Assembly (NCBI RefSeq): GCF_004011175.1
Contig: NZ_RQXX01000001.1
Location: 608,535 to 672,534 of the forward strand
Reading direction: 5' to 3'
Length of the DNA stretch: 64,000 nt
DNA from: Mesobaculum littorinae
Lineage (GTDB): Bacteria; Pseudomonadota; Alphaproteobacteria; Rhodobacterales; Rhodobacteraceae
In this document: positions 23,504-33,057 of the stretch, one piece after another
How positions within the stretch are numbered: position 1 is the first letter of the stretch
Layout: each line of letters starts with the position of its first letter
The notes under the pieces: generated by a model
Told to the model about the DNA's origin: nothing
The model's database searches: none
What the model saw: only the letters and a program-made list of their open reading frames with translations
Position numbers and translations under genes: made by a program

Positions 23504-24390
23504 GTGGCAACGTCTCCTGATACGTAGTCTGCCGCAGCGCCGAGCGCCGTGGCCAATGCCGCCTCACCTGTTTCGCCGCGCGTCTCCGCGGCGATATGGG
23601 CGGCCATGAAGGTGTCTCCGGCTCCGGTGACGCGGGTCACCATCACCTCGCGCGGGGCGGCTTCGATCACGCCCGTCGCGTCAGCCAGGGCGGCCATCTG
23701 CCCGCCATTGGTGACCAGAACGCGCTGCGCGCCCTGGTCGATAAGTGCCCGCGCGGCGGAACGCGATGTGTCGTGCGGGCGGTGCAGCAGCAGCCCGGCC
23801 TCCTCGAGGTTCACGTAAAGCGTGGCGCGGGGGTGGGCGAGCAGCGGCAAGAGGCGCTCGGCCTTGCCCGGCGAGGCGGGCGCGAGGCGAAGGTCTGTCG
23901 CGCGGAAGGCCGGGCTGTCCGCGATCTCGGACAGCAGCGCGAGCGTCAGATTGCCGTCGACGGCCGCAGGGCCCTGCCAGGGAGTTTCGGAAGTTCCAAG
24001 CGGCCCTTCGGCAAGTGCGCGCAGGATCTTTCCGCCGGCAGCCTCGAGCGAATGGGCATCGGCGACGGCGGCGATCAGGCCATTGGCGCCTTCGATCGCC
24101 ATGTAGCGGTCGGTCGGCAGATCTTCGGAGCGGTAGACATGATCGGTGATCATCCCGCGCAGGCGACATTCCTCGATCAGCTCGTCGCCCACCGGATCGC
24201 GTCCAACGGCAGTCAGGAGCGCGGGCGTCAGGCCGAAGCGGCGCAGCGTCATCGCGATGTTCATCGCGACCCCGCCGGGAATGCGCGTGATCCGGCCCGG
24301 CACGTCCGAGCCCACGCGCATATGCGCATTGGCGCGACCGATCACGTCCCACAGGACCGACCCGATGCAGAGGATATCCGGCGTCGTCAT
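23500..24390 (-). CDS. psuK: PfkB-family kinase, probable pseudouridine kinase
   Basis: This 296-residue sugar/nucleoside kinase probably phosphorylates pseudouridine for PsuG. PfkB features: TTPDILCIGSVLWDVIGR at the N-terminus, RIPGGVAMNIAMTLRRFG (substrate GG motif), and TRVTGAGDTFMAAHIAAE (anion hole and catalytic Asp). The frame stays open upstream to 24654 but only as unlikely sequence; ATG 24390 gives the expected family start. Pseudouridine specificity is inferred from the ATGA overlap with psuG. The start faces rpsB across a 262-base gap. Confidence 0.9.
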   Translation of the reverse strand: MTTPDILCIGSVLWDVIGRANAHMRVGSDVPGRITRIPGGVAMNIAMTLRRFGLTPALLTAVGRDPVGDELIEECRLRGMITDHVYRSEDLPTDRYMAIEGANGLIAAVADAHSLEAAGGKILRALAEGPLGTSETPWQGPAAVDGNLTLALLSEIADSPAFRATDLRLAPASPGKAERLLPLLAHPRATLYVNLEEAGLLLHRPHDTSRSAARALIDQGAQRVLVTNGGQMAALADATGVIEAAPREVMVTRVTGAGDTFMAAHIAAETRGETGEAALATALGAAADYVSGDVAT

Positions 24391-24547
24391 GGTCGGGCTT
24401 TTGACAAGCCCGCGCGCCCGCGGCAAGGGGATATCGGCGCGATACCGGCGCCGGGACCCGAGGGCAGCGGCGGTGAGCGGATCCGCGGGGCAGGGCGGTC
24501 GGGCTTGCATCCCCGACCGGGGTGGTGTACTGGGCGCGCACTTCACA

Positions 24548-24623
24548 GGCAAAGCTTGGGCCCGGCGGGGAGACATCCCGCCCGCGTCCGCCGGTTGAAC
24601 CAGCAGGTTCTCAAGGCTTTGCC
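24548..24623 (+). promoter_or_regulatory. Structured rpsB leader, possible autoregulatory element
   Basis: GGCAAAGC (24548-24555) is exactly complementary to GCTTTGCC (24616-24623), closing a region with two internal hairpins: GGCGGG/CCCGCC (24564-24582) and GAACC-AGCA-GGTTC (near 24597-24610). The element ends 29 bases before the rpsB start. S2-dependent feedback on rpsB-tsf is known in bacteria; this fold as its target is inference. Confidence 0.4.
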
Positions 24624-24652
24624 GAGGCGCGAAACCGGAAAAGGATATGGAC

Positions 24653-25519
24653 ATGGCGCTCCCCGATTTCTCGATGCGTCAGCTTCTCGAGGCTGGCGTT
24701 CACTTTGGTCACCAGACCCAGCGGTGGAACCCCCGCATGGGCGAGTACATCTATGGTGACCGCAACGGCATCCACATTGTCGACCTGACGCAGACCGTCC
24801 CGATGCTGGACCAGGCGCTGCAGGTGATCCGCGACACCGTCGCCAAGGGCGGCCGGATCCTGATGGTCGGCACCAAGCGCCAGGCGCAGAAGCCGATCGC
24901 CGAGGCCGCCGAAAAATCGGCGCAGTTCTACATGAACCACCGCTGGCTCGGCGGCACGCTCACCAACTGGAAGACGGTGTCGCAGTCGATCAACCGTCTC
25001 AAGGAAATCGATGAGCGCATGGCCGAAGGCGCCGAGGGCCTGACCAAGCGCGAACGTCTTTCGATGGAGCGTGACCAGACCAAGCTGAACGCGTCGCTGG
25101 GCGGGATCCGCGAAATGGGCGGCGTGCCCGATCTTCTGTTTGTCATCGACGTGAACAAGGAAGACCTCGCCATCGCCGAAGCCAAGAAGCTCGGCATCCC
25201 GGTCGTCGCCGTTGTCGACACCAACTGCTCGCCCGACGGCGTGGACTTCATCATCCCGGGCAACGACGACGCTGCGCGCGCCATCTCGCTTTACTGCGAT
25301 CTGGTCAGCCGCGCTGCGCTCGACGGGATGAGCGCCCAGCTGGGTGCCGCCGGTGTCGACCTCGGCGCTTTCGAAGAGGTCTCCGAGGAAGAGGCGACCG
25401 AGGAAGAGGTTGTCGAGACCCCGGCCAACGCCGAAGACACCGTCGCGGTGTCCGACGAAGCTGTGTCGAACGACGCGGTTGCGAAGGACGCGCCCTACGA
25501 TCTTGATAACAAAGAGTGA
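24653..25519 (+). CDS. rpsB: 30S ribosomal protein S2
   Basis: S2 (288 residues) joins the small subunit late and is needed for S1 binding. The N-terminus [20 protein letters not shown] and the core [13 protein letters not shown] and [16 protein letters not shown] are standard. The C-terminal 50 residues are an acidic Glu/Asp/Val-rich extension beyond the E. coli length (241), common in Rhodobacteraceae. Two in-frame ATGs exist; 24653 was chosen over 24647 because AAGGA is then 7 rather than 1 base away. It is followed by tsf. Confidence 0.96.
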   Translation: MALPDFSMRQLLEAGVHFGHQTQRWNPRMGEYIYGDRNGIHIVDLTQTVPMLDQALQVIRDTVAKGGRILMVGTKRQAQKPIAEAAEKSAQFYMNHRWLGGTLTNWKTVSQSINRLKEIDERMAEGAEGLTKRERLSMERDQTKLNASLGGIREMGGVPDLLFVIDVNKEDLAIAEAKKLGIPVVAVVDTNCSPDGVDFIIPGNDDAARAISLYCDLVSRAALDGMSAQLGAAGVDLGAFEEVSEEEATEEEVVETPANAEDTVAVSDEAVSNDAVAKDAPYDLDNKE

Positions 25520-25633
25520 TTTCCTGAATGGCCGGCGGCCCCGCACCATGGGGCCGCTGCGCTGTCGGAAAACTGTTACCGGGGCCGCTTAAAGCGACCC
25601 GGACCCCCGGAATAATCGAGGAGAGCCAGGATC

Positions 25634-26509
25634 ATGGCAATCACCGCCGCACAAGTGAAAGAGTTGCGCGACAAGACCGGCGCGGGCATGATGGACGCCA
25701 AGAAGGCGCTGACCGAGAATGACGGCGACATGGAAGCCGCCGTCGACTGGCTGCGCACGAAGGGTCTTGCCAAGGCCGCCAAGAAATCGGGCCGTACCGC
25801 CGCCGAAGGCCTCGTCGCCGTCAAGGTCGAAGGCAACAAGGGCGTTGTCGTCGAGGTGAACTCGGAAACCGACTTCGTCGCCAAGAACGCGGAATTCCAG
25901 ACCATGGTCGGCCAGATCGCCGGCGCCGCTCTGGCAGCCGACGACGTGGCCGCCCTGGTCGAGTCGCAGATCGGCGACAAGAAGATCAAGGACGTGATCA
26001 CCGACAAGATCGCCACCATCGGCGAAAACATGTCGGTCCGTCGGATGGCGTCGCTGAGCGGTGAAAACGTCGTGGCCTACGTCCACAACGCCGCCACCGA
26101 CGGCATGGGCAAGATCGGCGTGCTGGTGTCCTACACCGGATCGGACGATGCCTTTGCGCGCCAGGTCGCGATGCATGTCGCCGCGGTCAACCCCGCGTCG
26201 CTGTCCGAGGCCGATCTGGATGCCGCCCTGGTCGAGCGTGAGAAAACGGTTCTGACCGAGCAGGCCCGCGAAAGCGGCAAGCCCGAGCAGGTGATCGAGA
26301 AGATGATCCAGGGCCGCATGCAGAAGTACTTCTCGGAAGTCACGCTGCTGAATCAGGCGTTCGTCGTGAACCCGGACCTGACGGTCGGCAACGCCGCCAA
26401 GGAAGCCGGCGTCGAGATCACCGGTTTCGTGCGCCTGGAAGTTGGCGAAGGCATCGAGAAAGTCGAAGAAGACTTCGCAGCCGAAGTCGCTAAGGCCGCC
26501 CAAGGCTGA
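25634..26509 (+). CDS. tsf: Elongation factor Ts
   Basis: EF-Ts (291 residues) exchanges GDP for GTP on EF-Tu. The N-terminal UBA-like domain has [19 protein letters not shown]; the nucleotide-exchange signature SETDFVAKN is at about residues 78-86. The dimerisation region and the C-terminal helix follow, and the total length is normal. AGGAG lies 8-12 bases upstream. It is co-directional with rpsB across 114 bases, and the operon ends at the terminator right after the stop. Confidence 0.96.
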   Translation: MAITAAQVKELRDKTGAGMMDAKKALTENDGDMEAAVDWLRTKGLAKAAKKSGRTAAEGLVAVKVEGNKGVVVEVNSETDFVAKNAEFQTMVGQIAGAALAADDVAALVESQIGDKKIKDVITDKIATIGENMSVRRMASLSGENVVAYVHNAATDGMGKIGVLVSYTGSDDAFARQVAMHVAAVNPASLSEADLDAALVEREKTVLTEQARESGKPEQVIEKMIQGRMQKYFSEVTLLNQAFVVNPDLTVGNAAKEAGVEITGFVRLEVGEGIEKVEEDFAAEVAKAAQG

Positions 26510-26531
26510 TCCTTCGGATACTCGGTAAAAG

Positions 26532-26566
26532 AACGGGCGGCCCAAGCGGGCCGCCCGTTTTCGTTT
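26532..26566 (+). terminator. Rho-independent terminator after tsf
   Basis: A perfect 12-bp stem (AACGGGCGGCCC with GGGCCGCCCGTT, loop AAGC) is followed by TTCGTTTT, 22 bases after the tsf stop. Confidence 0.9.
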
Positions 26567-26738
26567 TAAAAGATGCCTTGGAACAACGACTTCTGAAGGC
26601 AGCCTCAGGTTCTGTTCGAACAGATCACCCTGACAAGAACCATCAAATATTTACATAATACAGATTATAAGACTTACGTATTAGCCATGAATGCTGTCCC
26701 CGCACGCCGAATCCGTTCGATCCCGTGCGCAAGCACAT

Positions 26739-27428
26739 TCATCCCAGCGCGTAGCCGGCCCCGCGCACCGTGCGGATCGGATCACCGCCGCCGTGCACGC
26801 CAAGAGCCTTGCGCAGCCGTCCGATGTGAACGTCGACCGTGCGCGTGTCGACATAGATGTCGCGGCCCCAGACGCGGTCCAGCAGTTGCTCGCGGCTCCA
26901 AACCCTGCCGGGCTTCTCCATGAATGTCGCCAGCAGCCGAAACTCCGTCGGACCCAGCTTCAGCGGTTCGCCCTGTCGCATCACCCGGTGGCTTTCGCTG
27001 TCGAGCGTGATGTCGTCGAATTCAAGCTGCTGACCTACCGACGACGGCCGCGAACGCCGCAACTGCGTCCGCACGCGCGCCATCAGCTCGACCACGGAAT
27101 ACGGTTTGACGACGTAATCGTCGGCACCGGTTTCCAGTCCACGGACGCGATCAACCTCTTCCGAACGCGCGCTCAGCATGATGATCGGCACCGACCGGGT
27201 GTCCTGCCGCGTCTTCAGGCGTCGGCAAACCTCGATCCCCGAGACGCCGGGCAGCATCCAGTCCAGAACGATGATGTCGGGCGCATCCTCGTCCACCAGC
27301 AGCAAGGCGTCGTCGCCGGTCTCGGCGCGGCTGACGGCAAACCCCTCGGCCTCGAGGTTGTAGGCCAGAACTTCGCGCTGCGCGGGCTCATCCTCGACCA
27401 GCAGGACGCGGGGCTGATCTGCGGCCAT
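26739..27428 (-). CDS. phoB: Phosphate regulon response regulator PhoB
   Basis: PhoB (229 residues) activates genes with Pho boxes when phosphorylated by PhoR. The receiver has acidic pocket VEDE and phospho-acceptor D56 (VLDWMLPG). The winged-helix OmpR-type DNA-binding domain in the C-terminal half ends with VDVHIGRLRKALG and RTVRGAGYAL. It is the last gene of the pst-pho cluster, 2 bases after phoU. The 170 bases between its stop and the tsf terminator include an unusually AT-rich patch (26643-26690) with no visible gene. Confidence 0.94.
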   Translation of the reverse strand: MAADQPRVLLVEDEPAQREVLAYNLEAEGFAVSRAETGDDALLLVDEDAPDIIVLDWMLPGVSGIEVCRRLKTRQDTRSVPIIMLSARSEEVDRVRGLETGADDYVVKPYSVVELMARVRTQLRRSRPSSVGQQLEFDDITLDSESHRVMRQGEPLKLGPTEFRLLATFMEKPGRVWSREQLLDRVWGRDIYVDTRTVDVHIGRLRKALGVHGGGDPIRTVRGAGYALG

Positions 27429-27430
27429 GG

Positions 27431-28141
27431 TTACTGCTCCTCGACGATATAAGGTGTGCTGTCGCCCTTGGGCCGGTCATCGGTCGGCATCTTGCCCGAG
27501 ACCAGATAGACGACCTGCTCGGCTATGGACGTCACGTGGTCGCCCATGCGCTCGATGTTCTTGGCGATGAAATGCAGATGCATGCAGGCGGTGATGTTGC
27601 GCGGGTCTTCCATCATGTGGGTCAGGAATTCGCGGAACAGCGCATTGTACATCTGGTCGACATCGGCGTCGCGCATGCGCACGTCCTCGGCCAGTTCGGC
27701 ATCGCGCTGGATGTAGGCGTCCAGCGCGTCTTTCATCATCAGCTCGACCTCGCGCGCCATCCGGCGGATCGACCGCGGCGCACCGCCAACGGGCTGCATC
27801 TGCACCAGGACGCTGGTCCGCTTGGCCATGTTCTTGGCATAGTCGCCGCAGCGTTCCAGGTTGGCCGAAATCTTCAGGACCGACAGCACCGTGCGCAGGT
27901 CCGACGCGACGGGCCCGCGGATGGCGATGACACGCGCGCATTCCTCGTTCACCCGCTCTTCCAGATCGTCGATTTGAGCGTCGTTTTCACGGACCTTGCG
28001 CGCAAGATCGTCGTCACGCTCCTCAAGCGCCTTGGCTGCATCGAGGATCGCGGCCTCGGTCAGGCCGCCCATCTTCATGATCAGCGCCTGCACCGCTTCA
28101 AGATCGCGGTCGAAAGCACTGGAAATATGGCGATCATTCAT
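27431..28141 (-). CDS. phoU: Phosphate signalling protein PhoU
   Basis: PhoU (236 residues) is a cytoplasmic all-helical protein that links the Pst transporter to PhoR and dampens signalling when phosphate is plentiful. The two three-helix repeats carry the metal-binding patterns DAQIDDLEERVNEE and DADVDQMYNALFRE, and the second repeat holds FIAKNIERMGDHVTSIAE. The frame is open upstream into pstB; ATG 28141 gives the normal start MNDRHISSAFD. It lies 4 bases after pstB and 2 before phoB. Confidence 0.95.
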   Translation of the reverse strand: MNDRHISSAFDRDLEAVQALIMKMGGLTEAAILDAAKALEERDDDLARKVRENDAQIDDLEERVNEECARVIAIRGPVASDLRTVLSVLKISANLERCGDYAKNMAKRTSVLVQMQPVGGAPRSIRRMAREVELMMKDALDAYIQRDAELAEDVRMRDADVDQMYNALFREFLTHMMEDPRNITACMHLHFIAKNIERMGDHVTSIAEQVVYLVSGKMPTDDRPKGDSTPYIVEEQ

Positions 28142-28145
28142 GAAA

Positions 28146-28943
28146 TTATCCAATCCGTCCGGTGATGTAGCTTTCGGTGCGGCTGTCGTGGGGGTTCTGG
28201 AAGATCTGGTCCGTCGTGCCGTACTCGACCAGGTTGCCGAGGTGAAAGAACGCCGTCTTCTGGGAGACGCGCGCCGCCTGCTGCATCGAGTGCGTGACAA
28301 TCACCACCGAGTAGTTTTCTCGCAACTCGTGAATCAGGTTTTCAACCTGGTCCGTGGCAATGGGATCGAGCGCCGAGCAGGGTTCGTCCATCAACAGGAT
28401 CTCGGGTTCGGTCGCGACGGCACGGGCGATGCACAGCCGCTGTTGTTGTCCCCCCGAGAGCCCGGTACCGGGCGCGTGCAGGCGGTCCTTGACCTCGTCC
28501 CAGATGGCCCCGCGGCGCAGCGCATTCTCGACGATGTCGTCGAGGTCGGCCTTGTTCTTGGCCAACCCGTGAATCTTGGGCCCGTAGGCCACGTTGTCGT
28601 AGATCGATTTCGGAAACGGGTTCGGCTTCTGGAAGACCATGCCGACCTTGGCGCGCAGCTGCACCGGATCGACCTTACGGTCATAGATATCCTCGTCATC
28701 GATCAGGATTTTCCCTTCGATACGGGCGACATCGATGGTGTCGTTCATGCGGTTCAGGCACCGCAGAAACGTCGATTTGCCGCAGCCCGACGGGCCGATG
28801 AAGGCGGTGACCGTCTTGTCCTTGATCTCGACGTCCACGTCCTTGATCGCGTGGTTGTCGCCGTAATAGACCTGCACGTTGCTGGCCTTGATCTTGGTGT
28901 CCTGCATCGTGGTGTCCCGTTCCTCTAGGCGTCCGTCTTTCAT
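28146..28943 (-). CDS. pstB: Phosphate ABC transporter ATP-binding protein PstB
   Basis: PstB (265 residues) powers high-affinity phosphate import. Walker [10 protein letters not shown] is at residues 50-58, followed by the PstB-typical [19 protein letters not shown], the signature [29 protein letters not shown] and [12 protein letters not shown]. The frame is open far upstream through pstA, which is meaningless. ATG 28943 was chosen for its GGAGGGA Shine-Dalgarno; an internal ATG at 28907 is the alternative. It lies 14 bases after pstA. Confidence 0.95.
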   Translation of the reverse strand: MKDGRLEERDTTMQDTKIKASNVQVYYGDNHAIKDVDVEIKDKTVTAFIGPSGCGKSTFLRCLNRMNDTIDVARIEGKILIDDEDIYDRKVDPVQLRAKVGMVFQKPNPFPKSIYDNVAYGPKIHGLAKNKADLDDIVENALRRGAIWDEVKDRLHAPGTGLSGGQQQRLCIARAVATEPEILLMDEPCSALDPIATDQVENLIHELRENYSVVIVTHSMQQAARVSQKTAFFHLGNLVEYGTTDQIFQNPHDSRTESYITGRIG

Positions 28944-28957
28944 AATCTGTCCCTCCG

Positions 28958-30313
28958 TTACCAACGACGCTCGAAGCGGCGGCGCAGGACGATGGCAATG
29001 ATGTTCATCACGAGCAGGAAGCCCAGCAGAACGATGATCGCACCTGACGCGCGTTCGACAAAGGCCGGGTCGGCCCGCTGGGTCCAGTTGTAGATCTGCA
29101 CGGGCAGCGCGCTGGCTGGATCGAAAAAGCCTTCGGGCGGAGCGTCGGGAAATTCGCGTACGAAGGCGACCATGCCGATCAGCAGCAGCGGCGCGGTTTC
29201 TCCAAGCGCCTGAGCCAGGCCGATGATGGTGCCCGTCAGGATTCCCGGCATCGCCAGCGGCAGGACATGGTGGAACACCGCCTGCATCTTCGAGGCCCCT
29301 ACCCCCAGCGCCGCATCGCGGATCGACGGAGGCACCGATTTCAGCGACGCGCGGGTCGAGATGATGATCGTGGGCAGCGTCATCAGCGTCAGCACGAGGC
29401 CCCCCACGATCGGCGCCGACTGCGGCAGCCCGAGGAAGTTGATGAAGATTGCTAGGCCCAGGATACCGAACACGATCGACGGCACGGCGGCGAGGTTCGA
29501 GATGTTGACCTCGATGATATCGGTCAGCCGGTTCGTCGGCGCGAATTCCTCGAGGTAGATAGACGCCGCGACGCCGATGGGCAGCGCAAGCACCAGCACG
29601 ATCAGCATCATGTAGGCCGAGCCCAGGATCGCCACGCCCAGGCCCGCGACCTCGGGCCGGTTTTCCGAGGCGTCCGGTGCGGTCAGGAACCGCCAGTTCA
29701 GACGCTTCTCGAGCAGCCCGTTGCCCTCCATCACGCCCGCCAGCCGCAATTGATCCGGGGTGACGTTGCGGTCCAGCTCGGCCGAGGCCATGGTGACCCT
29801 GCCCTTGAGATAGCCGTCGATCCGGCCGCCGGCGAGGATTTCGACCGTCTCTTCGGTGCCGATCATCTTGGGGTCGGCCAGCACGCGGTCGCGCAACTGG
29901 GCGGCGGCGTCGTTCGACACCATCGCCGCGATCTCGGCGTCGGGCATGCCCTCTGGGCGCATGTTGCCTGCGTCCACCGCTTCGATCAGCGCCTCGCCGA
30001 TCAAGGGCTTGTAGCTGAAGGTCGTGACCTTCTGCATCTCGGCGCGGTTGCGGTTGCCCTCGGGGTCCAGCGTCTCTTCGGCAAAGGCGACGGGGATCGT
30101 GATGTAGGTCTGGCTGAACGACGAAAGCCCGTTCGAGAGGATCGTCGTCAGCAGCCAGATCAGGGCGAAGACGCCGAAGGCGATGGCGGCCATTCCATAC
30201 ATCTCGAACCGCCTCTCGGCCGCGTTGCGCTTTCGCGTGCGCGCGGTCTGCCGCATGATCGAGCCGCCCTGGCGCGCGCCCGGGCCCTCGTGGTCGGGGG
30301 TGATGTCGGTCAT
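28958..30313 (-). CDS. pstA: Phosphate ABC transporter permease PstA (long form)
   Basis: PstA (451 residues) is one half of the membrane channel. The C-terminal 270 residues hold the permease domain with [21 protein letters not shown] and the EAA-type region [21 protein letters not shown]. The N-terminal 180 residues comprise one membrane segment (about 37-57) and a periplasmic region (the DUF3333 extension) found in alphaproteobacterial PstA but absent from the roughly 296-residue E. coli protein. Its start overlaps the pstC stop as ATGA. Confidence 0.94.
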   Translation of the reverse strand: MTDITPDHEGPGARQGGSIMRQTARTRKRNAAERRFEMYGMAAIAFGVFALIWLLTTILSNGLSSFSQTYITIPVAFAEETLDPEGNRNRAEMQKVTTFSYKPLIGEALIEAVDAGNMRPEGMPDAEIAAMVSNDAAAQLRDRVLADPKMIGTEETVEILAGGRIDGYLKGRVTMASAELDRNVTPDQLRLAGVMEGNGLLEKRLNWRFLTAPDASENRPEVAGLGVAILGSAYMMLIVLVLALPIGVAASIYLEEFAPTNRLTDIIEVNISNLAAVPSIVFGILGLAIFINFLGLPQSAPIVGGLVLTLMTLPTIIISTRASLKSVPPSIRDAALGVGASKMQAVFHHVLPLAMPGILTGTIIGLAQALGETAPLLLIGMVAFVREFPDAPPEGFFDPASALPVQIYNWTQRADPAFVERASGAIIVLLGFLLVMNIIAIVLRRRFERRW

Positions 30314-31770
30314 TCGTACTGCTCCCGGTAGCGGCGCACGATGTAGAGTGCGAAGACATTGAGCCCGAGCGTCAGGACGAACAGCGTCAGGCCAAGGGCG
30401 AAGGCGACGAGCGTCTCGGGCGAATTGAAGTCGGTGTCACCGGTCAGCTGGCTGACGATCTTGACTGTGATCGTCGTCATCGCCTCGAACGGGTTGAGGT
30501 CCATCCGGGCCGAGGCCCCTGCCCCAAGCACCACGATCATCGTCTCGCCGATGGCGCGACTGGCGGCCAGCAGGACCGCGCCCACGATGCCCGGCAGGGC
30601 CGCGGGCAGGATCACCTGCCGGATGGTTTCGGATTTCGTGGCACCCAGCCCGAACGAGCCGTCGCGCAGCGACTGTGGCACCGCGTTGATGATGTCATCG
30701 CTGAGCGAGCTGACGAAGGGGATCAGCATGATCCCCATGACCAGCCCCGCGGTCATCACCGACGAGCCCGAGTTGCCCAGGCCCAGCGGCTGGGCGAACC
30801 AGTCGCGCAGCAGCGGCCCCACGGTGATCAGCGCGAAAAGACCGTAGACGATGGTGGGAATGCCGGCCAGGATCTCGATCATCGGCTTGGCCACGGCGCG
30901 GATCCGGCCGGTCGCGTATTCCGACAGGTAGATGGCCGAGAAAAGGCCCACCGGTACCGCCACGATCAGCGCGATGATGGAAATGTAGAGCGTGCCCCAG
31001 AGAAGCGGCAGGAACCCCAGGTCCGATCCGCCGCCGAAGCGCGGCTGCCAGTTCGTCGAGAAAAAGAACTCGGTCCACGGATACTGCGAGAAAAAGCGCC
31101 CCGTCTCGGTCAGCATCGACAGGACGATGCCGATCGTCGTCAGGATCGCGATCGAGGCGGCGCCCAGAAGCAGCAGCGACATACCGCGTTCGACGGCATT
31201 GCGGGCGCGAAATTCATGGGTGGTGCGGCGGTAGGCCAGCCCTGCCCCGGCAAGCGCGATCAGCACGACGATCACGTTGCGCGCCAGGTCGCCGCGGCCC
31301 GTCAGTAGACGATAGCGCTGCGCTGCGCGCAGGACCTCGGGCCGCACGTCCGAGCCGAGCGCCACGCCCACCTCGGCCATGCTGGCGCGGATGTCGTCGC
31401 TGTCGGTCGACAGGTCGCGGGCCTCCTGGGCGGACATCCGGCCGGCGTCGACCAGCGCGTCGAGCCCGTTCGACACGCGGCGCACGTCGGACATCACCAG
31501 GCCACGGTTCGACGCATCGGGAATGGCCTCGTCCGGGATCATCCGCGTCACGGTCGCGTCGACCAGCAGGGGCTGTGCAAGAAGCCAGACGAAAAGGACG
31601 ATCAGCGCGGGCGCCAGCGACAGCATCGCCGCGTTCATGCCATAGTAGTTCGGCAGGGAATGCAGCTTCCGGACATCGCCTCCGGCCGAGGTCATGGCCC
31701 TGCGTCGGGTCATCCAGTAGCCCGCGACGGCGAGCGCCAGCAGGATCGCGAAGAGCCAGATCAATGACAT
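30310..31770 (-). CDS. pstC: Phosphate ABC transporter permease PstC (long form)
   Basis: PstC (486 residues) is the partner permease. The C-terminal domain has [32 protein letters not shown] sequence and the EAA region [21 protein letters not shown]. Like PstA it has a long N-terminal addition (about 190 residues, with membrane segments near 3-17 and 47-68 and a helical periplasmic stretch) compared with E. coli PstC (319). It is separated from pstS by 82 bases that contain a GC-rich hairpin. Confidence 0.94.
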   Translation of the reverse strand: MSLIWLFAILLALAVAGYWMTRRRAMTSAGGDVRKLHSLPNYYGMNAAMLSLAPALIVLFVWLLAQPLLVDATVTRMIPDEAIPDASNRGLVMSDVRRVSNGLDALVDAGRMSAQEARDLSTDSDDIRASMAEVGVALGSDVRPEVLRAAQRYRLLTGRGDLARNVIVVLIALAGAGLAYRRTTHEFRARNAVERGMSLLLLGAASIAILTTIGIVLSMLTETGRFFSQYPWTEFFFSTNWQPRFGGGSDLGFLPLLWGTLYISIIALIVAVPVGLFSAIYLSEYATGRIRAVAKPMIEILAGIPTIVYGLFALITVGPLLRDWFAQPLGLGNSGSSVMTAGLVMGIMLIPFVSSLSDDIINAVPQSLRDGSFGLGATKSETIRQVILPAALPGIVGAVLLAASRAIGETMIVVLGAGASARMDLNPFEAMTTITVKIVSQLTGDTDFNSPETLVAFALGLTLFVLTLGLNVFALYIVRRYREQYE

Positions 31771-31805
31771 GTGGGCCTCGGGCTGGGAAGGTATGTCAGG
31801 GTCGG

Positions 31806-31830
31806 AAAAGCGGCGCCCGTGGGGGCGCCG
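31806..31830 (-). terminator. Intercistronic hairpin between pstS and pstC
   Basis: CGGCGCCC and GGGCGCCG form a perfect 8-bp stem with a 4-base loop; on the minus strand it is followed by CTTTTCC. It lies 22 bases after the pstS stop. A partial terminator or 3'-end stabiliser here would yield more pstS than pstCAB mRNA, a common pattern for binding-protein genes. Confidence 0.6.
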
Positions 31831-31852
31831 CCAAGTGTCGGAAGGACGTGTC

Positions 31853-32884
31853 TTACATCGTCTCTTCGTTTTCGATCATCGACTGGGTCGCGGCCAGTTC
31901 CGGATCGGGGACCAGGCCGTAGTTGGCCAGCGGGCCGCCGGCGCCGGCGATCTCGTCGGAGACGAAGAACGAGGCGTATTCCTTCAGGCCGGGGATGACG
32001 CCGATATGGGCCTTCTTGAGGTAGAAGTAGAGCGGACGCGACACCGGGTAGTCGCCCGCGGCGATGGTTTCGGTGGTGGGTTCGACGCCCGACATGGTCG
32101 CCACTTTCAGCGTGTCGGTGTTGTTTTCGTAGAAGGCCAGACCGAAGACGCCGACGCCGTTGGGGTTCTGGTTCAGACGATTCAGGGTCTCGGTGTAGTC
32201 GCCCTGGATCTCGACGGCGGCGCCGTCGTTGCGCACCGACATGCACGCCTCTTCGGTGGCGTCCTCGTCCATGCCCGCATCCATCATCGCCTGCATGGCG
32301 CCCGAGTCTTCGCAGCCCTGCAGCAGGACCTTTTCTTCGAAGACTTCACGCGTGCCGTGGTTGGTGGCGGGGATGAAGGCCAGGATCTCGGCGTCGGGCA
32401 GCGATTCGTCGATCTCCGACCAGTTCATCGCGTCGTTGGCGACCATCTCGCCGTCGACCATCTTCTCGGCGGCGAGGGCGTTGTACCACTGCTCGGGCTC
32501 GAAGGCGGTGAATTCGGGGCCGTCGATCTGGCTGGCGAAGACGATGCCGTCATAGCCGATGCGGACTTCGATGATCTCGTCCACGCCGTTTTCGGCGCAG
32601 GTTTCGACTTCGCTGTCACGGATCGCGCGCGAGGCGTTGGCGATGTCGATCTGGTTTTCACCGACACCCTCGCAGAACTGGGCGAGACCGGCCGACGAGC
32701 CGCCCGACTGGACGACGGGGGTGGGGAAATCGAAGTTTTCGCCAAAGGCTTCGGCGACGATCGAGGCGTAGGGCAGCACGGTCGACGAGCCGGCGATCTG
32801 AACCTGGTCGCGGCTTTGGGCATTGGCGCCCGTCGCGGAAACGGCAGCGATCGCCAGGGCAGAGGCGGTCAGTTTCACGGACAT
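31853..32884 (-). CDS. pstS: Phosphate-binding protein PstS
   Basis: PstS (343 residues) captures phosphate in the periplasm. The signal peptide ends near ANA-QSRDQV (residue 22), followed by the typical start QIAGSSTVLPYASIVAEAFGE with phosphate-contact serines. The binding-site stretch QSGGSSAGLAQFCEGVGE and NASRAI lie downstream. It belongs to the long, acidic alphaproteobacterial PstS type. AGGAG precedes the ATG by 6 bases, and a triple Pho-box repeat lies 74 bases upstream. Confidence 0.95.
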   Translation of the reverse strand: MSVKLTASALAIAAVSATGANAQSRDQVQIAGSSTVLPYASIVAEAFGENFDFPTPVVQSGGSSAGLAQFCEGVGENQIDIANASRAIRDSEVETCAENGVDEIIEVRIGYDGIVFASQIDGPEFTAFEPEQWYNALAAEKMVDGEMVANDAMNWSEIDESLPDAEILAFIPATNHGTREVFEEKVLLQGCEDSGAMQAMMDAGMDEDATEEACMSVRNDGAAVEIQGDYTETLNRLNQNPNGVGVFGLAFYENNTDTLKVATMSGVEPTTETIAAGDYPVSRPLYFYLKKAHIGVIPGLKEYASFFVSDEIAGAGGPLANYGLVPDPELAATQSMIENEETM

Positions 32885-32957
32885 GGAATTCTCCTGAGTC
32901 TGGGTTGTGGCCGCGGCAGCGACCTCAGGTCCCGCTCCTAGTTCTCTCAGGCTTAGC

Positions 32958-32990
32958 TTTTGTGACAGGTCTGTAACGCTTTTATGACAG
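32958..32990 (-). promoter_or_regulatory. Pho box (three 11-bp repeats) upstream of pstS
   Basis: On the minus strand three consecutive 11-bp units occur: CTGTCATAAAA, GCGTTACAGAC and CTGTCACAAAA. The first and third closely match the PhoB unit (CTGTCAT plus 4 AT-rich bases); the middle unit is degenerate. Position and spacing fit PhoB activation of the pst operon. Confidence 0.85.
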
Positions 32991-33057
32991 ACGCCCGCCC
33001 GATGTGGTTCCGTAGGGGCAGCGGCCCTGCCCGGCCCCTGCGCCGCGGCTGCCGCCG

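Noticed and set aside
24391..24654. A possible 88-residue N-terminal extension of the PsuK-like kinase
   Set aside because: The extension is low-complexity and antisense to the rpsB leader; PfkB kinases start at the MTTPDILCIG position.
28944..30359. An apparent 737-residue fusion of an upstream frame with PstB
   Set aside because: The upstream part is an out-of-frame reading of pstA and the region before it; PstB starts at ATG 28943 with a strong Shine-Dalgarno.
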